Assembly: GCA_011763485.2 (NCBI GenBank)
Contig: JAANSK020257496.1
Span: 1-22,495, forward strand
Direction: 5' to 3'
DNA: 22,495 nucleotides
DNA from: Isoetes engelmannii
Lineage: Eukaryota; Streptophyta; Lycopodiopsida; Isoetales; Isoetaceae
In this document: in pieces, positions 9,704 to 20,189 of the stretch
Numbering within the stretch: the first letter of the stretch is position 1
Layout: every line of letters starts with the position of its first letter
Notes under the pieces: model-generated
Database searches by the model: none
Seen by the model: only the letters and a program-made list of their open reading frames with translations
What the model was told of the DNA's origin: nothing
Translations under genes and position numbers: made by a program

Positions 9704-10639
9704 CTTATGCAAACTAAATCGAATTTATATTAAATACAAAAGCGAAATATCCATTTGAAGAAGGTATTCCATACCCAAACTAGAAAATTCTATTAGTTGG
9801 ACTAGTAGAGCCCTTTTTTATTAATTTTAAGGCTTCTATATTTTTAAGAAATTTATCAAGGCCGTCACGAACATTTTTCTTTACCAAATATTGTGTTTAG
9901 TCAACATTGTATTAAGTCATCATTGTGTTAAGTTTAAACAATGTAGATGGAGAAGGTAGTAATCACATATTTTAGCGCATGACTTAGACGAACAATGATA
10001 AAATGAGGTGACCATTGTGAATGTAAATCTAAATTATGACGCAATGTTCAACCATAGATATATGCAACAACAAAGGTGGTACCCAGCGCTCTTACTATTC
10101 TGTTGATTGATAATTTTTGTCCGCAACTTTAGTATTTTTATAACAGCTGACTACTGTGGGCTATAAGAATCCATATTATTCCCATATTAACCAATGACCT
10201 GAACCATAAAGTGCAAAATTGTATTTTTGAAGTATAAAAAGAACCACACAATCAATTATAAATAGGATGGGGGTGTAGCCTCGATGTTCGTATAAATAGA
10301 ATAACGAAAATAAAATAGGAAAGAAGTTGGACAATAAAAGACACTATACGTATTGATTGCATGGGACACAATGAGAAGATATTAGTACAAATTTCTGGTG
10401 GGTTTCTTCCAAACCTTAGTGGGTTTTTACTTCCATATAAATCTGGGCTTTCCGTACACATTCGCATCTCTGTTACACTCTGAATTCCACAACCTAACTA
10501 ATTTTCTTAGCCAGATTGGAAATTAAGGAGATTCGACGACAAAAAATAAAAGTAGATGATGTGGCATGCTAGGTGGATGGGCTAGAATTGCAGGAATTGT
10601 TGTAGCAGGGGTTAGGCAAGTCTGCTCTAAAAAAGAAAA
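9704..10639. other. AT-rich intergenic stretch
   Basis: No recognisable gene. A short local repeat (catcattgtgttaagt and caacattgtattaagt) lies near 9900-9935. The minus-strand copia remnant begins just after. Confidence 0.5.
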
Positions 10640-11935
10640 AACTTAACATAATGCCCTGTAGCAAGCTTCTCAACCAAATTGCTTCCTAAGCAACTGAAGT
10701 GGCTACTATATACTTTGCTTTTGTACTGGATAATGTTGTGATTGGCTGACACTTACTTATCCATGCAATCACAAAGCTTCCAAGCTGAAACATGAAACCA
10801 GAAGTGGACTTCCTACTGTCTATTTCTCCTGCCAGTCTGAGCCAGTATATCCAAGTAAGTTGAAACCACTTAGGTTTGCACTTTTTCTGTAAGTCAGCAC
10901 ATAATCCTTGGTGCTTTTCACATATCTCATGATCCTTTTCATAGCTAACCAATATTACTTTCTTAGCTTATCTAAGAGTTGATCGACTGCTCCAACTACA
11001 AAAGAGATAGCATGACGTGTTACAATATGATAATTGAGACTTCCAACTACATGTCTATATGGAACATATAGCACCTCTTTCTTTTCTTCATTATTTACTG
11101 ACTCCATTTCTTTAGTTAGCTTAATTCCAGTGTCCATTGGTGTAGCCCATGCAATACATTCCTCCATCTGAAATCTGACCAATACTTCCTCAGCGTACTT
11201 GAATCAAGGGGCCTTCACCCTATGGAACCTGTCAAAACCACGTGCATGAATGGGAGGGGGTGGTTTTTTACCCTTTTCCGTATGTATACTAGGGGTCATA
11301 GAGGTTTTTTAACGTCCTTCTAGTTATAAAACCATATGGAAAGGGGTTCAAATTGCCTATCAGAAACACGTATACTAGGGGTTTTTTGGCTACCCTATAC
11401 ATGCAGGTGGCATGTCTTGTATAAAGAAGGTGGATCCCCCGGGACTTGAATTGCATCATCTTTAACCAACCTGCATATTTGTCTCTCACAACTTGAACAC
11501 CTAAACAATAGTGTATTTCCTTTACGTCAGCTACTTGACTTGGTCAAGAAAAACTTTGTCATTTGCAACAAAAATGCAATCATCAGTGTATAATGCAGTA
11601 ATTACAAAGAATGCTCCCACTTCTTATTATGAACATTACCATCAGCATTTGTGCCGACGAATCTTTATACAGTCAAGAAACGAAATTCTCATGATTTGGC
11701 CGAATGTAACATGTGGGTTATGAGATATATACTTCCTCTTGAAGTTCTTCATTGAGAAAGGCATTATGTACATCCATTTGATATACCTCCAAGTAAAAAA
11801 TGGGCAGCCATGGCAAGAAGAGTGCAAACGGATGACATACACACTACTAGAGAGTAGGTTTCAGTAAATTCAGCTCTTGGTAATCTGTACTTATATAACG
11901 GTTAGCATTAGCATAAAATATATTGCAAGCTTTCA
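10640..11935 (-). mobile_element. Decayed Ty1/copia retrotransposon: reverse transcriptase to RNase H
   Basis: Read on the minus strand from 11935 downward, in shifting frames, copia pol motifs appear in order. They are AEFTETYS and MSSVCTLLAMAA, then YQMDVHNAFLNEEL (about 11790). The polymerase active site follows as ALYTDDCIFVAND (about 11595-11555) in place of YVDD, then HYCLGVQVVRDKYAGWLKM (about 11515-11455). After an interruption come KYAEEVLVRFQMEE (about 11205) and TPMDTG and PYRHVVGSLNY. RNase H follows with EIDSRKSTSGFMFQLGS and TTLSSTKAKYI (about 10830-10690), and finally EAIWLRSLL (about 10650). Frameshifts and in-frame stops make it non-functional. Gag, protease, integrase and both LTRs were not found. 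A 239-bp element (11205-11443) interrupts it. Confidence 0.92.
11205..11443. mobile_element. MITE inserted in copia pol, 8-bp target duplication
   Basis: The 8-bp word acttgaat flanks the element on both sides (11197-11204 and 11444-11451). Removing the insert restores the copia reading from MMQ into KYAEEVL. The ends are imperfect inverted repeats of about 44 bp: caaggggccttcacc at the left against the complement of ggtggatcccccggg at the right. The inner parts are better kept, with ccacgtgcatg (11238-11248) and catgcaggtgg (11400-11410). Eight-base duplications and C/TA-GGG-like ends suit the hAT superfamily. No coding capacity. Confidence 0.85.
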
Positions 11936-14315
11936 TATAAGAGATCCTCATGAAGAGAGTATTAAAAATCTGCAGGCAAAGATGGGATTCTATTGTGTAG
12001 TTGTTTTGGTTTTCCTTATTACCTTGTCTATTTCAAATATCTAGCATGATAACATGGGGTTTCCTTGGTATTTTTGTATGGCTTTTTCATATGGTTTTCC
12101 AATGATTTGGTGCCCATAGTTCATACGACATACTGACGCGTACATCTGGAGTGCGCATTGTATTTTATGTTTTAATTTCACTTTGCTAATGGTTTAATTC
12201 CATGTTTGCATGGTTTCATTTTCACCCACAATTTCAATGGCGGAGATTATCTCTTTCAATTGCTAATCAAGGGCGAATAATAGAAGCCCCACTTGGCTAC
12301 TGTATTGTCTTAGAGCCACATGCAGATATCGAGCTCTTAAATTCTAGGGTAAGGTTGAATTCGGTTGTTGCTTTTCGATCCATACAGAAAGAGGAATCTG
12401 TTTGGCTACAAATGTCTAGCAAAAGGAGTGAAGTTCAATGCCATTTCATTTCCTCCTACACTTCAGCTTCTTATAGGTGAGCTGCTTCTTAACCTAGTTC
12501 TTCTATCATTACACGAAGCAGGAAGCGACTGGTTTTGTCTAAAACTTCGAATGCCCTTTTTGAAATTGACATGTCCGTCCATGCAGTTTACTCTTTCCAG
12601 GACCAGACTAGGATCAGTTGTACCTTGTTCTGCCCATTTTAAATTATCCTACCCATGCCTCCTTCTCCAGCAGGCTTCTCAGTTTTCTTTTGAAGTTCCA
12701 AATACAAGCATTTCATTCTGAATCCAAGCTGCATAAGACAACAAAATTAGTGAAAACACATCAGACAAATGTAAGCAAACCAGGCAATAGCACAAAGAAA
12801 GTTTATTGTCTTTCAATGACAATTTACAAATTTAGATTAGTTTCAAGCCTGCTAAAGTTGGAAGAGAAATGCTTGATGATCAACAACCGTCACACCTAGA
12901 AACAAAGCTTTTCAATTTTTACCATAATCAAAGAACTAAAAATAGCTTACAATGTGCTATTCATTGTCTCAAAGAATAGTAGAGTGCATCCCAGCATAGA
13001 ACTGCAAGGACCTACCAAATAGAATGTTCTGTTGATGAAGTAGAAGCACTAAAAACTGAAGTACCAGTTAGCTAGCTGCTAGATAAGCCTCGACTTAGGA
13101 GGAGTGTAGAAAAAATAATAAACTCACAGCAAGTCGATTTCCCCAGGAACAGGGCAAGAAACCTTATGTTCTTCCTTGAGGAGTACTTAAACTAGTTAAT
13201 GCTTCTTGCTTGAGAACAAACTGCTCTCATAGAGCTCCAAAATAAAAAGGTCGGTTTTACAAAGCTCAAGATTCAGACCCTAAATCTATACACAAAGCTT
13301 TTGTTGCAAACCATAGGTGAATAAGTTTCAAAGCTTCAAAACCAAAAGAAAGATAATCCTACCTTGTTAAAAACACCACAATGAAAATAGAGTGGCAATT
13401 CTCAAACTGAGAGCTTGACTTGAATCCACCAAAATGAAGCATGGCCACGGGATGAGATTAACCTCATTTTCAACATAATCTAATGATGCTTGGTGCAGTG
13501 ATGCCAGAAGGTACCATGAGATGGTGTGGCTTCCATATTGACTTGTGGCTTCTACCATGATGTCGTTCCCTGCTTCAATAGCCCAACATCAGGATTAAAA
13601 CCCCACATGAAGATCTAAAAAAATAATTTATTGAGCCTTAAAGCTTATTGCTACCAAGGGATTTGCCAGTTGTTTGTGAGACTGCAGCCAAAAATGGTTT
13701 TTGAAAAAGTATGATTGTCATTTCTGGGTGCTTTTATCATGTACTAACTCCGAAAATGTTTAATAAACAGAGATCGTGAACTCCTACAACCATATCAAGA
13801 AATCAAACATTCGACTTAGGCCTTCATTTTAAAAACAACAAAACAACGTAAGCGAAAGACCTTGATCTGGCAATTGGATTTCAGCCTGCATATGTCCATA
13901 ATAGAAATGGTGATGGGAAGATAGTGTGGCTTAGAGGTCCTCTCATACCCTTCTCTACTTCTGCAGTGAAGCTTCAATTAATCCTCTTAACACTAATGCC
14001 AGGGCGAACTATCCACTCAAAAACGATGTTGATTCCGGAATGGTGGGATCCCTTAAATCACACTCAAACATCAACAAGCGCAGCATTGTTAGACTCACAA
14101 GATGTCGCCCGCCATAGCTCTAAATGCTGCCACAACTATAAATCCATTTCAAACAGGAGGTAGTATAACTTTCTATCTGAAAAATAAGCGGGCATTGAAG
14201 TGCACGACGATCAACCCAAAAAAGTCCTACAAGCAGAAGGGGGAACGCCGCATGTGGCATTACATGTGGCGTTCTGGCACGCAACCCAACAGCTTACTAA
14301 AATAAGAAAGAAGAT
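11936..14315. other. Gene-free stretch with unrecognised open frames
   Basis: Open frames of 60-118 codons occur here, for example plus strand 12202-12480 and 12365-12721, and minus strand 13367-13558. None shows a family motif, and they overlap in different frames as chance frames do. I found no copia integrase or gag upstream of the RT remnant. Nothing here supports a gene. Confidence 0.45.
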
Positions 14316-14754
14316 ATGCCACGTGCGTGTATAGGGTAGTAAAAAAGCCCATGTATACGCCTCTTTTTAGATTAAAAACCCCTACTGTATGGTATTTGAA
14401 TATTGCTATAGACATAACCCCTCCCGAACTTATACGTCATTTTCTTGTTAAAAAAACCTCATGTAACACTTGATAGTATAACTACTAAACATGCTAAGAT
14501 TTTTTTTCCTATCTCAAAACAACAAAAGAGTTGTGGTATCTTCTAAAATAATTATAACTAAAAAATATTGCAACTGAGTTAAGAAAATCCAATCTCCTAG
14601 TCAGCCATCCCTGTATGATACATCTTTGGACTCCCCTTTAAGTATAACTCCTCTCATTCATGTACGAAAACTTTGGAGAAAAACCATACTTTTTCCTTAC
14701 CTATACTAACGGAGAGCTCTAAATTTCAATCTCCCTCATCCATGCACGTGGCAT
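14316..14754. mobile_element. Second MITE-like repeat with G-box inverted termini
   Basis: The ends atgccacgtgcgtg (14316-14329) and catgcacgtggcat (14741-14754) are inverted repeats matching at 13 of 14 positions. Next to the left end, gtgtatagggtagtaaaaaa and gtatacg match the minus strand of the element at 11205-11443, so the two are relatives in opposite orientation. The true ends may lie further out, since similarity seems to continue to about 14790. I found no target duplication. No coding capacity. Confidence 0.6.
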
Positions 14755-14789
14755 GTGGAGGGTCTTATATGTGATTCCCTATTAGAGGT

Positions 14790-15293
14790 TTGGTGGGATC
14801 ACTTATTATCCCAAACTCGATGCCTTGTTGAAAATCATGCGATCAATAGAAATGCGAGGACATACAGCCTTTTCATCTTCCATGCATGCGTTCCCATGCC
14901 AGGTGTCGTCAACATAGAAGCTTAGCATTTTCCTTACTTACATGCTGTGGAGGTTCGGTCTGCGGGAAACAATAATTACAATAAACTCCCACCTTGAATT
15001 ACCGCCCAAATGTCTGGGGTGTGTATAAGTACCCCCCCCTCCCCCGCCCCAAGGCGCCTCCCAAATAAGCCTGTCTTTTCGCGCCTCTCAGTCCTCGGTT
15101 TGCTCGTTTGCCCTCAATCCAGTTTACTTATTTGATTTCATCTAATTCACGTTGTTAGTTTCACATTCTAATTCGCTATTCGGTTCATTTCATATGGGCG
15201 ATTAGCTCTGTCACAGTTGAGAAAAATCTCGACTGCTTCACTCTATCTTTTGGTAGCTTCATTATTCAACCGCCACTCAAAGGTCCTCACCGA
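14790..15293 (+). promoter_or_regulatory. TATA-like region with C-rich tract, no identified gene
   Basis: gtgtataagtacc at about 15020-15032 contains a TATA-like element. A C-rich tract (15031-15052) and a pyrimidine-rich stretch follow, as in plant leaders. Downstream plus-strand frames (15294-15497 and 15454-15786) have no recognisable domain. It could be a gene promoter, or the promoter of an LTR element, given a weak primer-binding-site-like motif near 15936. Confidence 0.3.
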
Positions 15294-15701
15294 GTGATCA
15301 AAGGCAGAAGAAATATAATTTCATCCCACTGGAAGGTTGTTGTTGACGAATTTGAGATTACAGGGGAAGTATTTAACAGGTGTAGCACCTATATACACTG
15401 TCAGACATGGTTAAAAAAAAAAATAAGATCCCGACATAATTTCCCTGTGTTGTGTGCTAATTGTGAGTTTCAATCTGTCCTTTATTATTGGTCATGAAAT
15501 CAACTCATTGGGTTTTTGTTTTGGTATCTCAAGATTATGTATTTCCAACATGCTGGACCTGGAGCCATCGAGGTCCATAACAAGTATCTTTCATGCTTTC
15601 TATTATGAGGTTGGTTCCTTGCTGTGTGCAGGTCAGGCAGAAGTGCAGCTGGGGGACAGAGGGATTTGGTTCTTAAGATATGTGAGTATTATCCTCGAAG
15701 A

Positions 15702-15779
15702 AGCATCTTGTGAGGATCTTGAGCATTCTTCCTCACAAGATGCTCATGTAGCTATTCTTCTTCATCCTCACAAGATGCT
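15702..15779. repeat. Inverted repeat with a third direct copy
   Basis: agcatcttgtgagga (15702-15716) is the exact complement of tcctcacaagatgct at 15730-15744, giving a perfect 15-bp stem with a 13-base loop. The same word recurs at 15765-15779, where a second, longer-loop pairing is possible. Confidence 0.85.
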
Positions 15780-15799
15780 CGATTAGGGTCCATCTAGCT

Positions 15800-15868
15800 A
15801 CAACAAACGGGCGAAGGTCGAGATGCCTCCGTCGTTTACGGAGCGGTGCCGCTGAGCTACTCCGACAC
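15800..15868 (-). other. tRNA-like segment, possible SINE head
   Basis: On the minus strand, gtcggagtagctcagcggc contains an A-box-like tagctcagcgg. It is followed by ctccg-taaacga-cggag, a 5-bp stem with a 7-base loop shaped like an anticodon arm. Against a functional tRNA: the loop lacks T at position 33, the B-box position (atctcgacctt) is a poor match, and the acceptor stem does not close. It may be a tRNA-derived SINE head or a decayed tRNA, or coincidence. Confidence 0.3.
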
Positions 15869-15980
15869 TCCTGTTTTTTACGCTATTTCCCCTACTTCTA
15901 CATATCTCTCCAAGAATCACTAGATTTTAAGGATTTGATATCAGAATGGGTTTAGAACCTCTGTCTCCTGCGGAATTTTA

Positions 15981-16140
15981 GCTTCTATGTCGGATTTGGG
16001 CTCTCTAATCCCATGTTTATGCCAGATTTGATCTGTTTATACTGTATTTGGGCTCTCTAATCCCCCCCTGTTTATGGGGATTTTTTGCTTCTATACTGGG
16101 TTTGCTCTCCAAATCCTCTGTCTATGCTAGATTTGGGCTC
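15981..16140. repeat. Diverged tandem array, about 53-bp period
   Basis: gatttgggctctctaatccc near 15993 is repeated as atttgggctctctaatcccc near 16047, as gtttgctctccaaatcc near 16100, and as a partial atttgggctc at 16131-16140. Gtttatg or gtctatg follows the fuller units. Confidence 0.75.
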
Positions 16141-16293
16141 AAATGCTTGCATTTAGATGGACGAAGCTATTTCAGAACACGTTCTTCTAGCAAGATGAAC
16201 TAACTTGGTAGATTTTTGTCATTACACAGTTCTCAAAGGCCATGTTTATGCAAGGAAAAGTTGCAGATCTGCTTGCCGTCATTTTGGAGTTTA

Positions 16294-16480
16294 GGGGTAG
16301 ACTTCGTTATTCGCCCCCCCCCCCCCGGGCGGGGAAGACTGAAAATGCAAAAAAAAAGCAGTTTGCCGGCGTTTTTTTAGGGTTTATGCTGCTTTCCGAC
16401 GTGTTTTGCTTGATTTTTTTCCTGGTTTGGAGTTTCCGGCACGTTTCCGGCAGAGGGGGGCCGAATAACGAAGGTCTCCC
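16294..16480. mobile_element. 187-bp MITE with 9-bp target duplication
   Basis: tggagttta occurs directly before (16285-16293) and directly after (16481-16489) the element. The ends ggggtagacttcgttattcg and cgaataacgaaggtctccc are inverted repeats of about 25 bp that run into C and G tracts inside. A 9-bp duplication with inverted termini is typical of Mutator-like elements. No coding capacity. Confidence 0.87.
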
Positions 16481-16654
16481 TGGAGTTTATATGCCAACGC
16501 GGCCTATCATTCTTGCATTCCACTGCCATACCTGAGTTTGGCGATTTCCATGCTTCTAAACTTTTATGCAAGCCGTAGCTGCTAACCGCAACGAAGCCAT
16601 AGCTGTAGAAAGCTTGCATGCCAACGTAATTTCGACCAAGTGTTTATTACGTCC

Positions 16655-16789
16655 GATAATGCACTGCCGAAAAAAAATTACGGCAACAAGAATTTTTCTT
16701 GGCCACCAACAGTGCATTGGGCGCCCCCGAGCCTGGTGGCACCGCCTCAAAAAATTCTTAGCCGAAATTTTTACCGGCAGTGTATTATC
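16655..16789. mobile_element. Foldback MITE-like hairpin
   Basis: The left arm begins gataatgcactgccg and contains aagaatttttcttgg and ccacca. The right arm is its imperfect complement, tggtgg, then aaaaaattctta, ending cggcagtgtattatc. The arms are about 50-55 bp with a loop of about 25 bases. The loop contains cagtgcatt, a partial echo of the arm. No target duplication was found. Transcription would give a long hairpin. Confidence 0.75.
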
Positions 16790-16947
16790 TAGTACAAAAT
16801 GTGAATTGCAAATCTATCAATATATATCATCATGTATTACATTTGCACCCAATACATTTGCATCCATCGATGGTATACCATCATTTGATACAAATATCGT
16901 ATAAATATTGGATTCTACATTAAGCTATTAATCTAGACAACACCATT

Positions 16948-17045
16948 GTGTATATTGCCATCAAGGCTATAGTTTCTAGTATTTTTGTACCCTGTATGTG
17001 TATATTGCCCTCAAGACTAGGGTTTCTAGTATTTTTGTACCCTGG
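16948..17045. repeat. 50-bp tandem duplication
   Basis: Copies start at 16948 and 16998 and share gtgtatattgcc, tcaag, and tttctagtatttttgtaccctg, with a few substitutions. Confidence 0.9.
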
Positions 17046-17339
17046 TATCTTGAATTAAAGTTTCCAAGGTAGTGGCTAGGATTTTGTGTTTCTTAGCAAT
17101 ATTTGGGCTAAGATAATGCCAATAAAAAAGAAATCCAATAAAGAAGAAATATTAATGTTTAGAAAGATTAAAAATAATGATATTTGTGCAATGGAATATC
17201 TATTTATGATAATTGAACACAGGGTAATAACATTTGGGCAATGGGCCACCAAAAATATCTATTTACACAATTTTTCCTTTCACTGTACTTAATGGGAAAT
17301 CAGCATGTAATTTGCTTAAAACAGGAAAATTCGTTTTAC
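17046..17339. other. 3' flank of the AN1 zinc finger gene
   Basis: AT-rich, no recognised gene. It is the likely 3' untranslated and downstream region of the minus-strand gene that ends at 17340. Confidence 0.4.
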
Positions 17340-18980
17340 TTACTTCTTGCAATGCACTGCGTCGACATGATGTATTAATTTCTCTACCGTGGTGAATTGC
17401 ATTCCACACCGAGGGCACCATTCAGCACCATTAACTGGCGTATTAGCTTGGTCTTTAGATGTGGTAGCCTTGAAAGCGTTAACCATGTCATTTTTTGCAG
17501 TGGCAAGTTTTGACATTCCAGCATCTGCACTGCTCTTGACTGACGAGACTGCTGTTAGAAGACTGGTTCGCCATGCCTGAGCACCACTTTTCTCCTTCTG
17601 AGAAGGGCTTTGAGTTGCTTTGGTTTCATTGGACACAGGACCAAATTTTCTCATGATGCCTTTGAAAGATAAATTACTAGCGCGTGGACTTTTAAGAGCA
17701 TCACAATTGTGATCACTGCCAAATCTGTGCTTCAAGCAAACCTCCACCTTGCAAGTTTTGCATAGCACCTTATTTGAGAAGGTAAGCACCTCTTTGCACC
17801 CAGATACTGGGCACCTTGGTTTCTTAGTAGCTTTCTCATAGTTTCTTGAATCACAATCCGTCTGTGCATGGCGTTCCCATGTGATGTTGGGGTCTTCTTT
17901 CGGCACTATGCGCACTGCTTTTGCACATAAGGGGCAGACTAAGACAGTCACATCCTTCAACCCAGAAGGGCATTGGTGTTTATCATACTTGTGATGTTCT
18001 AAGCAGAACACCTGCAGTCAGAAATGATGATTTTTAGACAAAGAAGATGACTTTATTAAAAGCTATACAAAGAAGAGTGGGAAGACATTGTTGATGTTAG
18101 ATGGTTCCACCATATTAAAATTTTCCCTATTTAGTACAGATTATCATAAGATGAAGGAGGCACTGTCAGAACTTTAGTTTTGCATTCTCGTCATATACTA
18201 ATCAGGAAATGAACTAGTTCATGCACAAGGGGATGACCTGAATAACAGCAACATGAGATGAAATGCTGTTTAAATTGTCTACATGCTATGTACTTAATGT
18301 GATAGAAACTTTATTAATAGCTTTTATGAATTTCCTTCATGCTTCCAACAACCTGGATATAACTATAACTGCGCAATTAGCATTGTACATTTGCTTTGAA
18401 CTAGTTTATGCACGTATGCTTAAAACAGGAGTAGGGTAAGAGCAGTAGTCACATGACTAAACTAGGCCTATAGTAGATGTGTTTCCCTTAAGCAGGACCA
18501 ATATAGTATCATTTTAATCGTTTCTTGCGGATGAAAAGATCTTCTAAACTAGGCCTATAGTAGTCAAAGCAACGTATAGACAAAGTTATGATGCATTATC
18601 TCAGGATCAGACCTATTAACATGAGTTCAATTTGGACTTTTCCTTTTAAACCACATAAAACAGTATAGTGAAAAATTTTCAAGAAACCTAAATACAAGCT
18701 ATTCGTGAGGAGATGACCCATTGCAGAAATGGCTGATAAGATGCATTGATTTTCCAGCTCTGCTAACAAGTTAGGTATCTATATTATTACAGTTCTAAGC
18801 GATTATATATGTATGTGCAATTTGGCATGCAGATTATAAAGAATTGAAGATAGACCTGGTAAAGAGGAGGTGAGGAAATACCTTGTGGCAGCCATCGCAG
18901 GAAAATGGCAAGAAATCGATGAGACGACAGTCGGAAACAGAGCAATGGCGACCTAGATCCGGAAAGGCCGGCGTCCCCAT
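17340..18980 (-). CDS. AN1/C2H2 zinc finger stress-associated protein, SAP11/SAP13-like
   Basis: Two minus-strand exons, 18882-18980 (ATG at 18980) and 17340-18011, join in phase 0 across an 870-bp GT-AG intron into 256 residues. The first AN1 finger spans the junction with all ligands present: C13, C18, C28, C31, C36, H39, H45 and C47. Next comes a C-x2-C/H/C cluster at about residues 59-86 ([14 protein letters not shown]), and a second AN1 finger at about 100-136. A serine/lysine-rich linker leads to a C-terminal C2H2 finger: C232, C235, H248, H253 ([17 protein letters not shown]). This is the layout of Arabidopsis SAP11/SAP13 and animal ZFAND2, linked to stress response and ubiquitin/proteasome function. 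The in-frame splice inside the finger supports both start and model. Nothing looks damaged. Confidence 0.93.
18457..18563. repeat. 20-bp exact repeat within the SAP-like intron
   Basis: ctaaactaggcctatagtag occurs at 18457-18476 and again at 18544-18563, 87 bp apart, inside the 870-bp intron. A related pair (gaactagttcatgcac and gaactagtttatgcac) lies near 18210 and 18400. Confidence 0.85.
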
Positions 18981-20189
18981 TGCAGCTCACGACATAGTCC
19001 AAACAAAAAGAGAAAGGGTAAGTATATTGAACCAAAAATAATGAAAATAATAATGCACTTTATTTTGTTGCTCTATTTTCAAGTGGAAAGGGGTTTCTTA
19101 TTACATTTGTAACATATTACATTTGTGCTTAGAAAAGGCCAAAGCAATTAGATGAAAGAGCACCACCTAAAAGTTGATGCATACAATCTGCCTCGAACAA
19201 AGAAGAGCCTCGAGATCTTTGTTAATTGCACCTTCTTCTGGAAAATAATGATGCGTTGAAAAGAATGATCAACCTGCTTTTGTAAGAAAGCCTTCTAATT
19301 AGATCATACATCACCTCGACCTCTTCGATTCCCTCCTGCTGCACACATATGCATAATAATTCACCTATGATTATAAAAAATTTATCACGGCAGATTCTCT
19401 TTCCAGATTGACACAACTCAAAAACCACGACTTCTTGCTGAGCGATGCGTTTCTTAGTAAGAAGTGGGAGATTGATTACATTCTTGCTCAAATAGGCTAT
19501 AACATGTTCATAGTATTATGAAGATGGAGGATTGCCAACTTTTAGAGCTAAGGCTCACTCCAACTAAAGATAGCAAGATGAAAGTACTATAGAGATTGTC
19601 CATTTCTCTATGTTGCAATAGATACAAGTTAGATGAATAAGGTGCTAACGCACTGTGGGTTGCCCTTGCAACTATGTTATTGTTGAAGTTAAATTTGGGG
19701 ATCGTTAAATAGTCCATTTGATTTTGGTTTGGATGTTATCGAAGATATTCGATGAAGGGCTTTGACTAGTTAAATTGAACCCAGAAGTTTCTACAATCCA
19801 GTTTGAAGTCGGGTGTTTGAGATGGGGCAACAAATGAAGAGATGAATTTGAACTAAATTAGTTTTGCCTTTATCATATGTCTATTGTTTTGTAAGGACAT
19901 AACCACGTTATGTCACAACACATTCCCTATTGTCTAAAATGAACATTGTGGAATTGCTTACAATACTTTGTGTAGCAACATGTCATGCGTGGCATTCCAG
20001 GATAATATACGATGTGAATACATATATTATATTGCCATGTCGTTGGCACATGTCGAGTATATCGCCACGTACCCAATCTAGTCGGAGTTGTACCCTTGTA
20101 CCATGGGGCACAACCATTAGGACCATTATATTGCACATATCTATGGGATATGTCAATATAGGTCCCACTGCCACATGGCAATCAGCCAT
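18981..20189. other. Intergenic region upstream of the SAP-like gene
   Basis: The first 100 bp or so should hold the minus-strand promoter and leader of the AN1 gene, but no clear TATA box was seen. The remainder has only chance open frames. It runs up to a plus-strand promoter-like region at 20190. Confidence 0.4.

Noticed and set aside
12202-12721. Overlapping plus-strand frames as a gene, or as copia integrase
   Set aside because: No integrase or other motif in either strand, and the two frames overlap in different phases.
14316-14754. Target-site duplication for the second MITE-like repeat
   Set aside because: Flanking words (gat and gtg, or further-out candidates) do not match, so the true ends are unresolved.
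15800-15868. Functional tRNA gene
   Set aside because: No closing acceptor stem, weak T-arm and wrong base before the anticodon position; kept only as a tRNA-like feature.
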